A DNA stretch of 64,000 nucleotides. Source: Inediibacterium massiliense. Lineage in GTDB: Bacteria; Bacillota; Clostridia; Peptostreptococcales; Thermotaleaceae. The stretch is taken from contig NZ_LN876587.1 in NCBI RefSeq assembly GCF_001282725.1, positions 144,108 through 208,107 on the forward strand, in the 5' to 3' direction. The position numbers and the translations under genes are program-made. Shown here in pieces: positions 1-8,604 of this stretch (its first letter is position 1; every line of letters begins with the position of its first letter). Below the pieces are notes generated by a model, which saw nothing but the letters and a program-made list of their open reading frames with translations, ran no database searches and was not told the DNA's origin.

Positions 1-2479
1 GGGAGTGGCTACCTTTGGTGTTTCCTTGCTGAACTATTTGGCAAACGGTGCGGCCCAGAAATACGGCGGTTGGCACGTCCAGTTTTTGAACGTTGATTCC
101 TCTTTTGTACAAGAGCGAACCCATGACGATAGAGTTGCAAACACCGCAACATTTGAAAATATCGGCTACGCTAAACTTGACGGAGGGAAAAACCCTAACA
201 AGCCGTATCTTTTTATAGCCGGATTTAGCAAGGAAGCCTTTAATACCTTGCCTATAAATCTGGTTTCAGGCAGATTGCCGAAAAATAGTGAGGAGATTCT
301 TGTTTCGATGAACGTTCAAGTAAAAGGCGGCGTTAAATTCGCGGTGGGTGACACGCTTTCACTTGCTGTCGGAAGCCGCATAAATGGCAACAAGAATCTT
401 GGTCAACACGACCCTTACATTTCAGGGAAAGAGACTCTTGTGCCAAAAGCCAAGAAAACCTACACGGTTGTCGGTATCTGCTATTTACCCGGTTTTGAAG
501 AATCTTCTGCGCCGGGATGTACCTTGATAACGAAAGCAGATGAACAAGACAAAGCGGACAGCTTAAACTTATTTGTCACGCTTAAAAATCCGCGACAAGT
601 TCATGCTTACGTAAGCAGCACATCCGGAAGTCATAGCTATGTTTTTAACGATAATGTGTTGCGATTCATGGGTCTTTCGGAGGATAAGATCTTCAACACG
701 TTTCTGTACTCGGTTGGTGGCATTTTGGTTGCCTTGATTATGATAGGCTCAATTTTTCTGATTTATAATTCATTCAACATATCGCTGAATGAACGTACAC
801 ACCAGTTCGGGATTCTCTCGTCGGTGGGAGCCACAGCAAAGCAACTGCGAAATTCGGTGCTGTTTGAGGGACTTTGTATAGGTGCGGTCGGCATACCTAT
901 TGGCGTTATTGTCGGCATAGGCAGTATCAGGCTTGTGATTTCTGTTGTGGCCAAGAATTTTGGGAACGTTATGTACAGCAACGTACCTTTAACCTTGACG
1001 GTGTCCATTCCCGTGATTGTCGGTGCGGCGGCGGTCAGCATGGTTACGATTTTGATTTCGGCCTATATACCGGCTCGAAAGGCCGCAAGCACTCCCGTTA
1101 TGGAGAGTATTCGCCAGACAAACGAGGTCAAAGTTGAATCCAAAGCTGTGAAAACGTCAAAACTGGCGCAACGTATTTATGGTTTGGAGGGAACCCTTGC
1201 ACTAAAGAATTTTAAAAGAAATAAGAAACGTTATCGCAGCATTGTGCTATCACTTGTTTTAAGCGTAGTGTTGTTTATATCAACCAGTGCTTTTGTAACG
1301 AATTTGAAACAGTTGTCGGAGAGGGCAGTAGTATTTACTACCTATGATATCGGTTTGGCCACGCAGGACATGGAGGATAGCAAAATGTTGCAGCTTTACG
1401 ACAAACTAAAAACTGCCGATGGTGTTTATGAAAGCTCGTATCAAGCACTTATGAAGTATTCATGCGCTGTCGAAGCAAGCGATCTTTCAGACGCTTATCG
1501 GAAATACGTAGGTTTACATTCGACGGATAAAAAGGATAATCTGCCAATGGACCTTCAGTTTCTTGATGACAGCACCTATCTGAATATTATCAAAGGCTTG
1601 GGCTTGCCCGCAGAGGAATATACTGGGCAAAATGCGAAAATGATCGCCGTTGCCAAAATAACAAACCACATGGAAGCTAATCAGGAGGTTGACAAGTTTA
1701 TTGATATGTTCAAAAGTTCTTCCATGGATTTTACCATTGCTCCCGAAACAAATGGCAAGCTTAAGATGGAACAGGGGCGAAATGTAAGCATTAAGTTTGT
1801 CAATATCGTACCGCCTGATACACTCCCGATCCTAGAAAAGTCCGAGTCGAATAATCCGTTCATTTTTAGGGTGATGGCTCCCTATTCGATCAAAGAGAAG
1901 TTTGAAACCCCCGATACCCATGTGGCTATTAAGGGCTTGACTTTTCGCTCAAAGACTCCATCGCAATCGGTGGCTAAAATGGAAGCGATGATTAAAGGTG
2001 CAGGAATTAAATCCACATATACCATGTACAACACGCACAAAATGCTTGATGAGAACAACAATTATATATTTATTATCAACGTGTTCGCTTATACTTTTAT
2101 CATTATGATTTCGCTGATTGCGATTGCCAATGTGTTCAACACCATTTCCACGAATATCAAGTTGCGCAGGCGAGAGCTTGCCATGCTCCGCTCTGTGGGG
2201 ATGTCTGACCGCGATTTCCAAAAGATGATGAATTTCGAGTGTGCCTTTTATGGTATGAGGGCGTTGCTCTTTGGGCTTCCCATAGCGGTAATCTCTTCCT
2301 GGCTGATTTACAAAGGGATGGTCGTCGGCGGGGCGGACATTGGTTTTATATTCCCGTGGGACAGTATCGGAATTAGTGTGTTCAGCGTGCTCTTTGTGGT
2401 GTTCATTACAATGCTGTACGCCATTAGCAAGATAAAAAAAGAAAATATTATTGACGCGCTTCGAGATGACATGACTTAA
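1..2479 (+). CDS. ABC transporter permease, FtsX/MacB type (5' end outside window)
   Basis: Membrane permease of an ABC exporter or peptide-resistance system. The reading frame is open from the first bases of the window. The visible protein begins inside what should be the end of the first membrane helix, so perhaps 30 residues and the true start lie upstream; the GTG at 5 is not a convincing start. Two FtsX-type domains are visible: residues about 230-370, with a hydrophobic helix followed by NERTHQFGILSSVGA, and about 690-815, with RRRELAMLRSVGMS. A large extracellular region lies between four-helix blocks. This is the usual layout of 800-860 residue Firmicute permeases paired with a separate ATPase, which should lie upstream. 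GC content is higher than in the genes from 2.9 kb on, which together with the recombinase relic just downstream suggests acquisition by transfer. The substrate cannot be told. Confidence 0.88.
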   Translation, partial: GVATFGVSLLNYLANGAAQKYGGWHVQFLNVDSSFVQERTHDDRVANTATFENIGYAKLDGGKNPNKPYLFIAGFSKEAFNTLPINLVSGRLPKNSEEILVSMNVQVKGGVKFAVGDTLSLAVGSRINGNKNLGQHDPYISGKETLVPKAKKTYTVVGICYLPGFEESSAPGCTLITKADEQDKADSLNLFVTLKNPRQVHAYVSSTSGSHSYVFNDNVLRFMGLSEDKIFNTFLYSVGGILVALIMIGSIFLIYNSFNISLNERTHQFGILSSVGATAKQLRNSVLFEGLCIGAVGIPIGVIVGIGSIRLVISVVAKNFGNVMYSNVPLTLTVSIPVIVGAAAVSMVTILISAYIPARKAASTPVMESIRQTNEVKVESKAVKTSKLAQRIYGLEGTLALKNFKRNKKRYRSIVLSLVLSVVLFISTSAFVTNLKQLSERAVVFTTYDIGLATQDMEDSKMLQLYDKLKTADGVYESSYQALMKYSCAVEASDLSDAYRKYVGLHSTDKKDNLPMDLQFLDDSTYLNIIKGLGLPAEEYTGQNAKMIAVAKITNHMEANQEVDKFIDMFKSSSMDFTIAPETNGKLKMEQGRNVSIKFVNIVPPDTLPILEKSESNNPFIFRVMAPYSIKEKFETPDTHVAIKGLTFRSKTPSQSVAKMEAMIKGAGIKSTYTMYNTHKMLDENNNYIFIINVFAYTFIIMISLIAIANVFNTISTNIKLRRRELAMLRSVGMSDRDFQKMMNFECAFYGMRALLFGLPIAVISSWLIYKGMVVGGADIGFIFPWDSIGISVFSVLFVVFITMLYAISKIKKENIIDALRDDMT

Positions 2480-2528
2480 TTCAAAACCGATATTTTCTTT
2501 TTTTACTCGTGAAAAAACGTCTCAGGTA

Positions 2529-2803
2529 ATGGGAAAAATTCTTGAACGGCAGAGAGTGGCGGCATATTGCAGGGTTAGTACAGATAGTGAAGATCAGTTT
2601 TACATTCATGAACATTATGAGCCGATGATCAGTGAGGAAGTCTTTGAAAAAGCATCGTAAATAAGCAGCTTTTCAAACTAGATAAAGAGATTGAATCAAT
2701 CGAAGGAAAGAAAAGCAAACTGGTTGATATGCGGCTTGAAGATACCTTTGATAAGACCGAGGTTCAATCTTTGCATTTCTATAGTAGTTCCGACACATGC
2801 TGA
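2529..2803 (+). pseudogene. Relic of a large serine recombinase
   Basis: The 43-codon stretch 2529-2660 joins a recombinase N-terminus (VAAYCRVSTDSEDQ, containing the catalytic-serine motif) directly to part of the central recombinase domain (HEHYEPMISEEVFEKA), so several hundred residues between them are deleted. After a stop at 2658-2660 the frame shifts by +1 and continues as the lysine/glutamate-rich C-terminal coiled region (LDKEIESIEGKKSKLVDM) up to a TGA at 2801-2803. This is the signature of a Tn4451/phage-type large serine recombinase broken by internal deletion and frameshift. It probably marks the end of a former integrative element that delivered the upstream permease. Confidence 0.75.
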
Positions 2804-2849
2804 GGCAGTTGTGAGGATAGAGAAGAAATAGGTTGAAATGTAATTATAG

Positions 2850-2871
2850 GGGACGACTTTCATGTCGTCCC
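2850..2871. repeat. Perfect 8-bp inverted repeat, GGGACGAC / GTCGTCCC
   Basis: Arms at 2850-2857 and 2864-2871 with a 6-nt loop form a GC-rich hairpin downstream of the recombinase relic. No T-run follows on either strand, so it is a weak intrinsic terminator at best; it could be part of a lost mobile-element end. Nothing else is recognisable between 2804 and 2941. Confidence 0.4.
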
Positions 2872-2941
2872 ATCTGTGTGTTTATGCTCTCACGGTCGAT
2901 AGTTTAAGAGAAATCTTGGTAGGCCTATTTAGTGTGTGTTA

Positions 2942-3502
2942 TTAATAAAAAAACAGACCTATCACACCAGTTATAATCATAACAAATATGGGATTTAATT
3001 TATACTTTCTCAATAAAAATAGAGAAATTAAAAATACAATTATAGCGGTAATATTTATGCTAATATCTTTAACATTAAATGGTGAAGTTCCAAGAAACGT
3101 AATCAAAATAATAGTAGATGCAGCAGATGCAATAAGCCCCATAGAACTAGAACGTAATCCTTTTAATATGTTAGAAATGCTATCTATATTCTTATGTTTT
3201 TTAAAAAATTTGTATAAAAATATAGAAATAATAAATCCAGATATAATACTTCCTAAGGTAGCCACTATAGCTCCAGGTATACCAGCGATACGTATTCCTA
3301 CAAAAGAAGCAGTATTGACAACTAAAGGTCCAGGTGTCATTTGGGAGATTGTAATAATGTCTGTATATTCTTGGAGCGTAAGCCAGTTGTGATAATTTAC
3401 CACCTGTTTTTGTATTAACGGTATAATAGTATATCCACCACCAATACTGAATGAGCCAATCTGTAAAAAGCTAATAAATAATGCAATAATAGTTTTATTC
3501 AT
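2942..3502 (-). CDS. chrA: Chromate transporter, short-chain ChrA half (second subunit)
   Basis: One half of a split CHR-family inner membrane transporter, 186 residues. The family marker FSIGGGYTIIPLIQKQV near residue 17 and SQMTPGPLVVNT near residue 53 are the conserved CHR motifs; the rest is mostly hydrophobic helices. Single-domain (short-chain) CHR proteins act as pairs of dissimilar subunits, and the partner is the gene just upstream. The start codon overlaps the end of that gene by 8 bases, so the two are translationally coupled. Known CHR proteins export chromate, but many anaerobes carry them without proven chromate resistance, so the physiological substrate is open. Confidence 0.9.
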   Translation of the reverse strand: MNKTIIALFISFLQIGSFSIGGGYTIIPLIQKQVVNYHNWLTLQEYTDIITISQMTPGPLVVNTASFVGIRIAGIPGAIVATLGSIISGFIISIFLYKFFKKHKNIDSISNILKGLRSSSMGLIASAASTIILITFLGTSPFNVKDISINITAIIVFLISLFLLRKYKLNPIFVMIITGVIGLFFY

Positions 3503-4073
3503 CTTGGATTTTCCCTTGTCTGCTTTTTATATAAGTTTGGACAAAACATAGAATAGAGCAGGAAATAATAATAACTAACACATTGATATTAAAAATAAAA
3601 CTAGCTAAAAATGCAATAGGAGTCATTGATGTTAATAGCAAATTTTTTTCTTTTAAAATTCCTTGTCCCATATCGATTACGAAATCTACAATTGTAGCAG
3701 CAACTCCTGCTTCCATACCCTTTAAGATTGCAGAAATAACCCTACTATATCTAAAAGCTTTATAAAAAAAGGATATAATTGATAATATTAGCAAGGGAGG
3801 CAAGATTGTTCCAATACAACTAATAATTGCACCTGCAATTCCAGAAATGCGATAACCTACTAATACAGCAATATTAACTGCAATAGCACCTGGAGTGGAT
3901 TGTGCGATAGCAGCCATCTCTAATAGTTCCTGCTCACTAATTAATTTTAGGTCATTAACAAAATATTTACGCATCATAGGAATAACTATATATCCCCCTC
4001 CAAAAGTAAAAGTATTGATATAAAATGTGACTCTAAAGAGTGAAAAGTATAGTTTGAATTTTTTAATCTTCAT
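3495..4073 (-). CDS. chrA: Chromate transporter, short-chain ChrA half (first subunit)
   Basis: First gene of the two-gene transporter operon, 192 residues. CHR-family motifs are FTFGGGYIVIPMMRKYF near residue 23 and QSTPGAIAVN near residue 58, followed by several hydrophobic segments. The start is supported by GGAGG about 9 bases upstream on the minus strand (4082-4087). The gene is divergent from a LysR-type regulator at 4197 across a 123-bp AT-rich gap, the classic arrangement for a LysR-controlled transporter. The N-terminal half in such pairs is expected to adopt opposite membrane topology to its partner; that is family knowledge, not visible here. Confidence 0.9.
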   Translation of the reverse strand: MKIKKFKLYFSLFRVTFYINTFTFGGGYIVIPMMRKYFVNDLKLISEQELLEMAAIAQSTPGAIAVNIAVLVGYRISGIAGAIISCIGTILPPLLILSIISFFYKAFRYSRVISAILKGMEAGVAATIVDFVIDMGQGILKEKNLLLTSMTPIAFLASFIFNINVLVIIISCSILCFVQTYIKSRQGKIQDE

Positions 4074-4196
4074 AATAGTAGTACCTCCAATAGATTAATC
4101 TTCAACATCGTTCATTATACACCTTGATTTAACATAAGTATAATAGTATAGTTTTATATAATACATAACTAAATTGTTATGAACAAGGAGTTAGAT

Positions 4197-5087
4197 ATGA
4201 AAATAAGACATCTCCGTATTTTTAAAAAGGTATGTGAGGAAGAAAGTATTACAAAAGCAGCAGAAAAATTATACATAACCCAACCAGCAGTTTCTAGTGC
4301 AATTAGTGAATTAGAAAATCATTTAGGTGTGTATTTATTTGATAGAATTTCAAGAAGAATTTATTTAAATGAAATAGGCAAGTTATTCTTAACAAAGGTA
4401 ATAAAGTTGTTAGATTTGTATGATGATTTAGAACAAAATGTTAAAGAATTAGAAGACAATGCAACTATCAAAATTGGATCAAGTATAACTATAGCGAACT
4501 TTATTTTACCTAAAGCAATAGTAGATTTTGAAACAATTTATAATAATACTCCGACAAAAATTATAATTGGAAATGCTGGAAAAATTGAAGAGATGTTATA
4601 TAATAATGAAATTGACTTGGGTCTAATTGAAGGAGTTATCTATAATGAAGAATTAATAAAAATTCCATTTTCGTCCTATAAATTAGCAATAATATGTTCA
4701 CCTAAACATAAATTAGCTTTAGAAGAACCTATAGATATCAATAAGTTAATACAAGAAAGGTTATTACTTAGAGAAAAAGGCAGTGCAATTCGTGATGTCT
4801 TTGATAGTGCATTATTAATACATAATTTAAGAGTAAATCCAGAGTGGACAAGTATAAATTCACAAGCTCTTATTTACGCAGTAAAACAAAATTTAGGAAT
4901 AAGTGTGTTACCTAAAATACTAGTAGAAGAAGAAATTGAGAGTGGTGAAATCTTCGAAATAAAGATAAATGATTTTGAATTAGTTAATGTAAATCATATT
5001 GTATTTCATAAAGATAAATTTCAAACAAAGAGTTTTAAAACATTAATTGAAATAATTAAGAGTAAAATAACAGAGAAGAAACTATAA
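4197..5087 (+). CDS. LysR-family transcriptional regulator
   Basis: DNA-binding regulator, 296 residues from the ATG at 4197. I prefer that start over the ATG at 4179 because AAGGAG lies 6 bases ahead of it. The N-terminal winged helix (residues 1-60) has the LysR signature SITKAAEKLYITQPAVSSAI. The remainder is a periplasmic-binding-protein-like effector domain. It is divergent from the ChrA pair, so it most likely regulates that operon and itself; the effector is unknown. The closest architecture is the CysB/CbbR-like group that senses small anions or metabolites. Confidence 0.9.
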   Translation: MKIRHLRIFKKVCEEESITKAAEKLYITQPAVSSAISELENHLGVYLFDRISRRIYLNEIGKLFLTKVIKLLDLYDDLEQNVKELEDNATIKIGSSITIANFILPKAIVDFETIYNNTPTKIIIGNAGKIEEMLYNNEIDLGLIEGVIYNEELIKIPFSSYKLAIICSPKHKLALEEPIDINKLIQERLLLREKGSAIRDVFDSALLIHNLRVNPEWTSINSQALIYAVKQNLGISVLPKILVEEEIESGEIFEIKINDFELVNVNHIVFHKDKFQTKSFKTLIEIIKSKITEKKL

Positions 5088-5148
5088 AACAACATATGTA
5101 TTTTAAATTTGATTAGAAATAAATAGTACAGTATAGTATAAGTAATAT

Positions 5149-5166
5149 AGTTAGTTTATTCTAACA
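5149..5166. promoter_or_regulatory. Candidate operator GTTAG-N6-CTAAC upstream of the AraC gene
   Basis: GTTAG (5150-5154) and CTAAC (5161-5165) form an inverted repeat with a 6-bp spacer, 54 bp before the AraC regulator start. The same GTTAG-N6-CTAAC pattern recurs at 6414-6429 before the importer operon. The half-site resembles that of DtxR/IdeR iron repressors (TTAGGTTAG), but an AraC autoregulatory site is equally possible. Confidence 0.5.
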
Positions 5167-5219
5167 GGTTGCTCAGATATAGTTTTTTGATAGTATTAAG
5201 ACAAGAAAGGAGCGTGTAA

Positions 5220-6260
5220 ATGGAGCATAAATTCTATATAAATTCAAGAAATAGGTATGATGCTATGCTAGAGCAATATAGAGCTATGCATGAGCAAATT
5301 GGGAATGCTCGTTTCTTGCCTAACCACGATAAGAGCAAGGGCATCGTTTATGATATAAAACCAGAGTATGGTAAGGGAACTATACAAATATATAGTTTGC
5401 TCGGCAATGTTATGCTGCTTATCTATGATTTTGTGTTTTCTGAGAATATAGTAACGGTATTTGATTTAACCAACAATTATTTTGAAATTGAATACTGTAT
5501 AGATGGATGTATGTATATAGAAGAAGAAAAAGCAGGAGATACTTGCTTTGGCCCAAATAATTTATCCCTCTCTTTATCACAGGATATGAAAGGTATAATC
5601 AAGCGTTGTGCGGGTCAAAAGTATCAGGGAGTTTCGATAACAGCCAACAGGCATGTACTTTCCGCTTATTTTGGAAGTGCCGGAGTCGGTGTATGGAATG
5701 ATACGATAGAAAAACTGGAAGATCAACTTCGCCCGGAGTATTATTTAGGTTTAAACACTCCTCCTGAAATAGCTGCTGCTTTTTTGCAAATATTTAATTG
5801 CCGCCTTCCTGAAAAAACTCGCACTTTATTTTACGAAAGTAAGGTTATGGAAATATTATCAATGATCGCATCGAACGAAGTTATGAAGCATGAAAAATAT
5901 GACTTAACAGCACTCACCCCTTATGAATTACAAAAAATCAAGGAAATTCCCCAAATCTTGCTTGAACAGCCGTTTGAATTACCAAGCATTCGTTCACTAT
6001 CTAAAAAGTTGGTCATTAATCCTAAAAAACTGACTAAAGGTTTCAAGCTTGTTTATGGAGATACTATTTTCAGCTATCACAGGAAGTTTTCTTTACAACA
6101 GGCTTCTTTAATGCTGTTGAACACAGAGAAATCAATTAATGAAATTGCCTATGAAATTGGCTATTCAAGCTCTAGCAATTTCTGTGCAGCATTTAAAAAG
6201 CAATATGGTATTACCCCATTAAAATATCGGGAATCCTCTTTACTGCGTAATGCAGAATAA
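5220..6260 (+). CDS. AraC-family regulator of iron/siderophore uptake
   Basis: Transcription activator of 346 residues with an uncharacterised N-terminal sensing domain and a C-terminal double helix-turn-helix of about 85 residues (roughly 255-340). The C-terminal part has the AraC signature INEIAYEIGYSSSSNFCAAF followed by KKQYGITPLKYR. The ATG follows AAGGAG at 5206-5211. The length and layout match the PchR/YbtA-like group that switches on siderophore uptake genes when the ferric chelate is bound. It lies directly upstream of, and in the same direction as, a siderophore ABC importer, with its own terminator between, so it is probably a separately transcribed activator of that operon. Confidence 0.88.
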   Translation: MEHKFYINSRNRYDAMLEQYRAMHEQIGNARFLPNHDKSKGIVYDIKPEYGKGTIQIYSLLGNVMLLIYDFVFSENIVTVFDLTNNYFEIEYCIDGCMYIEEEKAGDTCFGPNNLSLSLSQDMKGIIKRCAGQKYQGVSITANRHVLSAYFGSAGVGVWNDTIEKLEDQLRPEYYLGLNTPPEIAAAFLQIFNCRLPEKTRTLFYESKVMEILSMIASNEVMKHEKYDLTALTPYELQKIKEIPQILLEQPFELPSIRSLSKKLVINPKKLTKGFKLVYGDTIFSYHRKFSLQQASLMLLNTEKSINEIAYEIGYSSSSNFCAAFKKQYGITPLKYRESSLLRNAE

Positions 6261-6297
6261 GTGTTACTCTTACAATGATCTAAATACGATGTATTTT

Positions 6298-6332
6298 AAC
6301 CACAGGTTTATACTTGTGGTTTTTTATTTTTT
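6298..6332 (+). terminator. Intrinsic terminator after the AraC gene
   Basis: AACCACA (6298-6304) pairs with TTGTGGTT (6314-6321) and is followed by a run of T from 6319 to 6332. It separates the regulator from the importer operon. Confidence 0.8.
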
Positions 6333-6412
6333 AAAGATAGCCTTTTTCTCAACATAAAACAGCATCGTAAGCAATATAGTCCATAAGAGTTTATGCTGTA
6401 CAATATACTATA

Positions 6413-6432
6413 AGTTAGTTGAAGCTAACTAA
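6413..6432. promoter_or_regulatory. Candidate operator AGTTAG-N6-CTAACT upstream of the iron importer
   Basis: AGTTAG (6413-6418) and CTAACT (6425-6430) form a perfect inverted repeat 24 bp before the start codon of the substrate-binding lipoprotein. The repeat can also be read as TTAGTT-N6-AACTAA (6415-6432). The core GTTAG-N6-CTAAC is shared with the site upstream of the AraC gene. Its position next to the ribosome binding site would suit repression. Confidence 0.55.
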
Positions 6433-6453
6433 TCTTAATACAGGAGGGCATAC

Positions 6454-7485
6454 ATGCTTAAAAAAACAACATCTATTTTATTGACAATTATCTGCTTTAC
6501 CTCATTGGCGGCTTGCTCGCAACAGTCAACAAATGAAAATGAAGCTTCTAATCCGGTATCGACTAGCCAGACTAGTATCTTACAACAGGACAGTTATTAT
6601 CCCTTGAGGTTTACTATTTATGACAATACAGGAAACGAAGTTCAGCAAACTGTTAATGAGGAGCCAAAGAGAATTGTCGTAATTGGGCAGGGCTTTGCAG
6701 AGTTAATGATTCACTTTGGAGAAAAAGACAGGATTGTAGGACTGGCCTATCTAGACAACTCCTATTCCAAATATGAGGAGAAGGTCAGACAGCTTCCGCT
6801 GATCACAGATATGTGGCCTTCTAAGGAATCTATTATCGCTCTAAAACCGGATTTAATTGTTGCTATGTCTTCGGCATTCACCGATGAACGCCTTGGTGAC
6901 ATTTCATTTTGGAATGAAAGAGGAATTCCTGTTCTTTCAGGTATTAACTATACCAGGGGCCGTACAATTGAAAGCTTTTTTGACGACATCAACAATTTGG
7001 GAGCGGTACTAAATATTAGTGATAAAACAGATACCTTTATAGAGGATCAGAAAATGCGAATTAAAGCTATTCAGGACAAGGTTTCACAGGCAACAAATAA
7101 GCCACGGGTTTTGCTGTTTGCTGGTGGTCAAAATGATACTTACTACTATTATGGTCCTACCCTCTGTGTCATTGATGAAATGGTAGAAGGCGCAGGCGGT
7201 GAATACATAAAAGTATCAAAGGATACTTATGTAGAAATGTCTGCCGAATCGATCCTTTCCATTAATCCTGATAAAATTATTGTCACCGAATTCCAAAAAT
7301 CTGATAGCCATGTAGCAAAGCATTTATTACTTGACAATTCAAGCCTAAAAAACGTTACTGCTATTCAAAAAGGTAATGTAATGGTGGCTGATTATACGAA
7401 TGCCGTTCGCGGAAGCCTTGATCTTGCGGATTTATATGAGGATGTTGCCGAGTTTGTTCATCCCGAATTGTTTAAGGAGGAATAA
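6454..7485 (+). CDS. Iron-siderophore ABC transporter, substrate-binding lipoprotein
   Basis: Surface lipoprotein of 343 residues that captures a ferric chelate or related metal complex for the permease encoded next. The N-terminus has a lipoprotein signal with lipobox LAAC and acceptor Cys21. The mature part has the FecB/BtuF-type helical-backbone fold, with RIVVIGQGFAELMIHFGEKD near residue 73 marking the start of the first lobe and KPDLIV near residue 130. SD AGGAGG at 6442-6447. It is followed after 2 bp by the permease and then the ATPase. The ligand could be a catecholate or hydroxamate siderophore, haem or cobalamin; the AraC/PchR-like neighbour favours a siderophore. Confidence 0.9.
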   Translation: MLKKTTSILLTIICFTSLAACSQQSTNENEASNPVSTSQTSILQQDSYYPLRFTIYDNTGNEVQQTVNEEPKRIVVIGQGFAELMIHFGEKDRIVGLAYLDNSYSKYEEKVRQLPLITDMWPSKESIIALKPDLIVAMSSAFTDERLGDISFWNERGIPVLSGINYTRGRTIESFFDDINNLGAVLNISDKTDTFIEDQKMRIKAIQDKVSQATNKPRVLLFAGGQNDTYYYYGPTLCVIDEMVEGAGGEYIKVSKDTYVEMSAESILSINPDKIIVTEFQKSDSHVAKHLLLDNSSLKNVTAIQKGNVMVADYTNAVRGSLDLADLYEDVAEFVHPELFKEE

Positions 7486-7487
7486 TC

Positions 7488-8603
7488 ATGGTTTCAGCAC
7501 AAAAAGGAGAAAAAAAGAATATCACTCAAACTTTTAGAGGTAGTTCACAAAAGCGGTCTGCGTTCTCAATAATTTGTATCATTTTGCTAGCTGCTATCGT
7601 TGTATCGGGCGTAATTTCAGTATCTATTGGACAAGTATCTATACCCTTTCAGCAATCCTTTAAGATATTGATACATCAACTGACTGGGTGTCAAATTGGT
7701 GATGCTAGTGAGTTGGTAAACGATATGTTTGTGGATATTATTTGGCAAATCCGGTTTCCTAGGGTTTTGTTGGCAATGATTATAGGGGCAGGGCTGGCAC
7801 TTTGCGGAGTAGTAATGCAGGCTTCTGTACAAAACCCCTTGGCAGACCCCTATATATTAGGAATTTCATCTGGAGGTGTCTTAGGAGCAACCTTTTCAAT
7901 TATGCTTGGATTTGGGGCTAGAGGAATACTAGGAGAATTCGGGGTTGCGTCATGGGCATTTATTGGTGCGTTGGGTGCAGCATTACTTGTCTTGGGACTT
8001 GCCAGTATTGGAGGGAAAACATCTTCTGTCAAGCTAGTTTTAGCGGGAACTGTAATCAATGCCCTATGCAGTGCTTCTTCAAACTTTATCATTTATTTTG
8101 CCAAAAACTCAGAGGGTATACGTTCTGTATCCTTTTGGACAATGGGAAGTCTGGCATCAGCAGAATGGGATACTTTGCCTCTTGTGTCTGCGGTGGTAAT
8201 TGCAGCAATAGTCTTTTTCCTGTTCCAATCAAGAGTGATGAACACTATGCTAATGGGAGAAGAAACCGCAATCACCTTGGGTGTGAATTTAAATTTTTAC
8301 AGACGGTTGTACATGGTGATTTCCTCCGTGGTAACAGGTATTTTAGTTTCTACCTGCGGAATTATTGGGTTTGTAGGCCTTATCATTCCTCATATTGTAC
8401 GAAGTGTTGTGGGGTCAGATCATAAACGACTAGTCCCTACGGCGATTCTTTTCGGATCTTTATTTATGATGTGGACAGATGTTTTTGGCAGAACAGTAAT
8501 TCCAAATGGAGAACTGCCAATTGGAATTGTTACTTCACTTCTTGGTGCACCTGTGTTCATGTATATGTTGATTAAAAAAAGCTATGGGTTTGGAGGGAGA
8601 TAA
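7488..8603 (+). CDS. Iron-siderophore ABC transporter permease, FecCD family
   Basis: Integral membrane channel subunit, 371 residues, forming a homodimer in the family. The N-terminus is cytoplasmic and basic (about 30 residues), followed by about ten hydrophobic segments. Family markers include RFPRVLLAMIIGAGLALCGV near residue 90, QNPLADPYILGISSGG near residue 115 and GFVGLIIPHIVR near residue 290; the last is the loop that contacts the ATPase. It lies 2 bp after the binding-protein gene, so the two are in one operon. Confidence 0.93.
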   Translation: MVSAQKGEKKNITQTFRGSSQKRSAFSIICIILLAAIVVSGVISVSIGQVSIPFQQSFKILIHQLTGCQIGDASELVNDMFVDIIWQIRFPRVLLAMIIGAGLALCGVVMQASVQNPLADPYILGISSGGVLGATFSIMLGFGARGILGEFGVASWAFIGALGAALLVLGLASIGGKTSSVKLVLAGTVINALCSASSNFIIYFAKNSEGIRSVSFWTMGSLASAEWDTLPLVSAVVIAAIVFFLFQSRVMNTMLMGEETAITLGVNLNFYRRLYMVISSVVTGILVSTCGIIGFVGLIIPHIVRSVVGSDHKRLVPTAILFGSLFMMWTDVFGRTVIPNGELPIGIVTSLLGAPVFMYMLIKKSYGFGGR

Positions 8604-8604
8604 A

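Noticed and set aside
2850-2871. GC-rich hairpin as terminator of the ABC permease
   Set aside because: It lies 370 bp downstream, beyond a recombinase relic, and has no T-run; left as an inverted repeat only.
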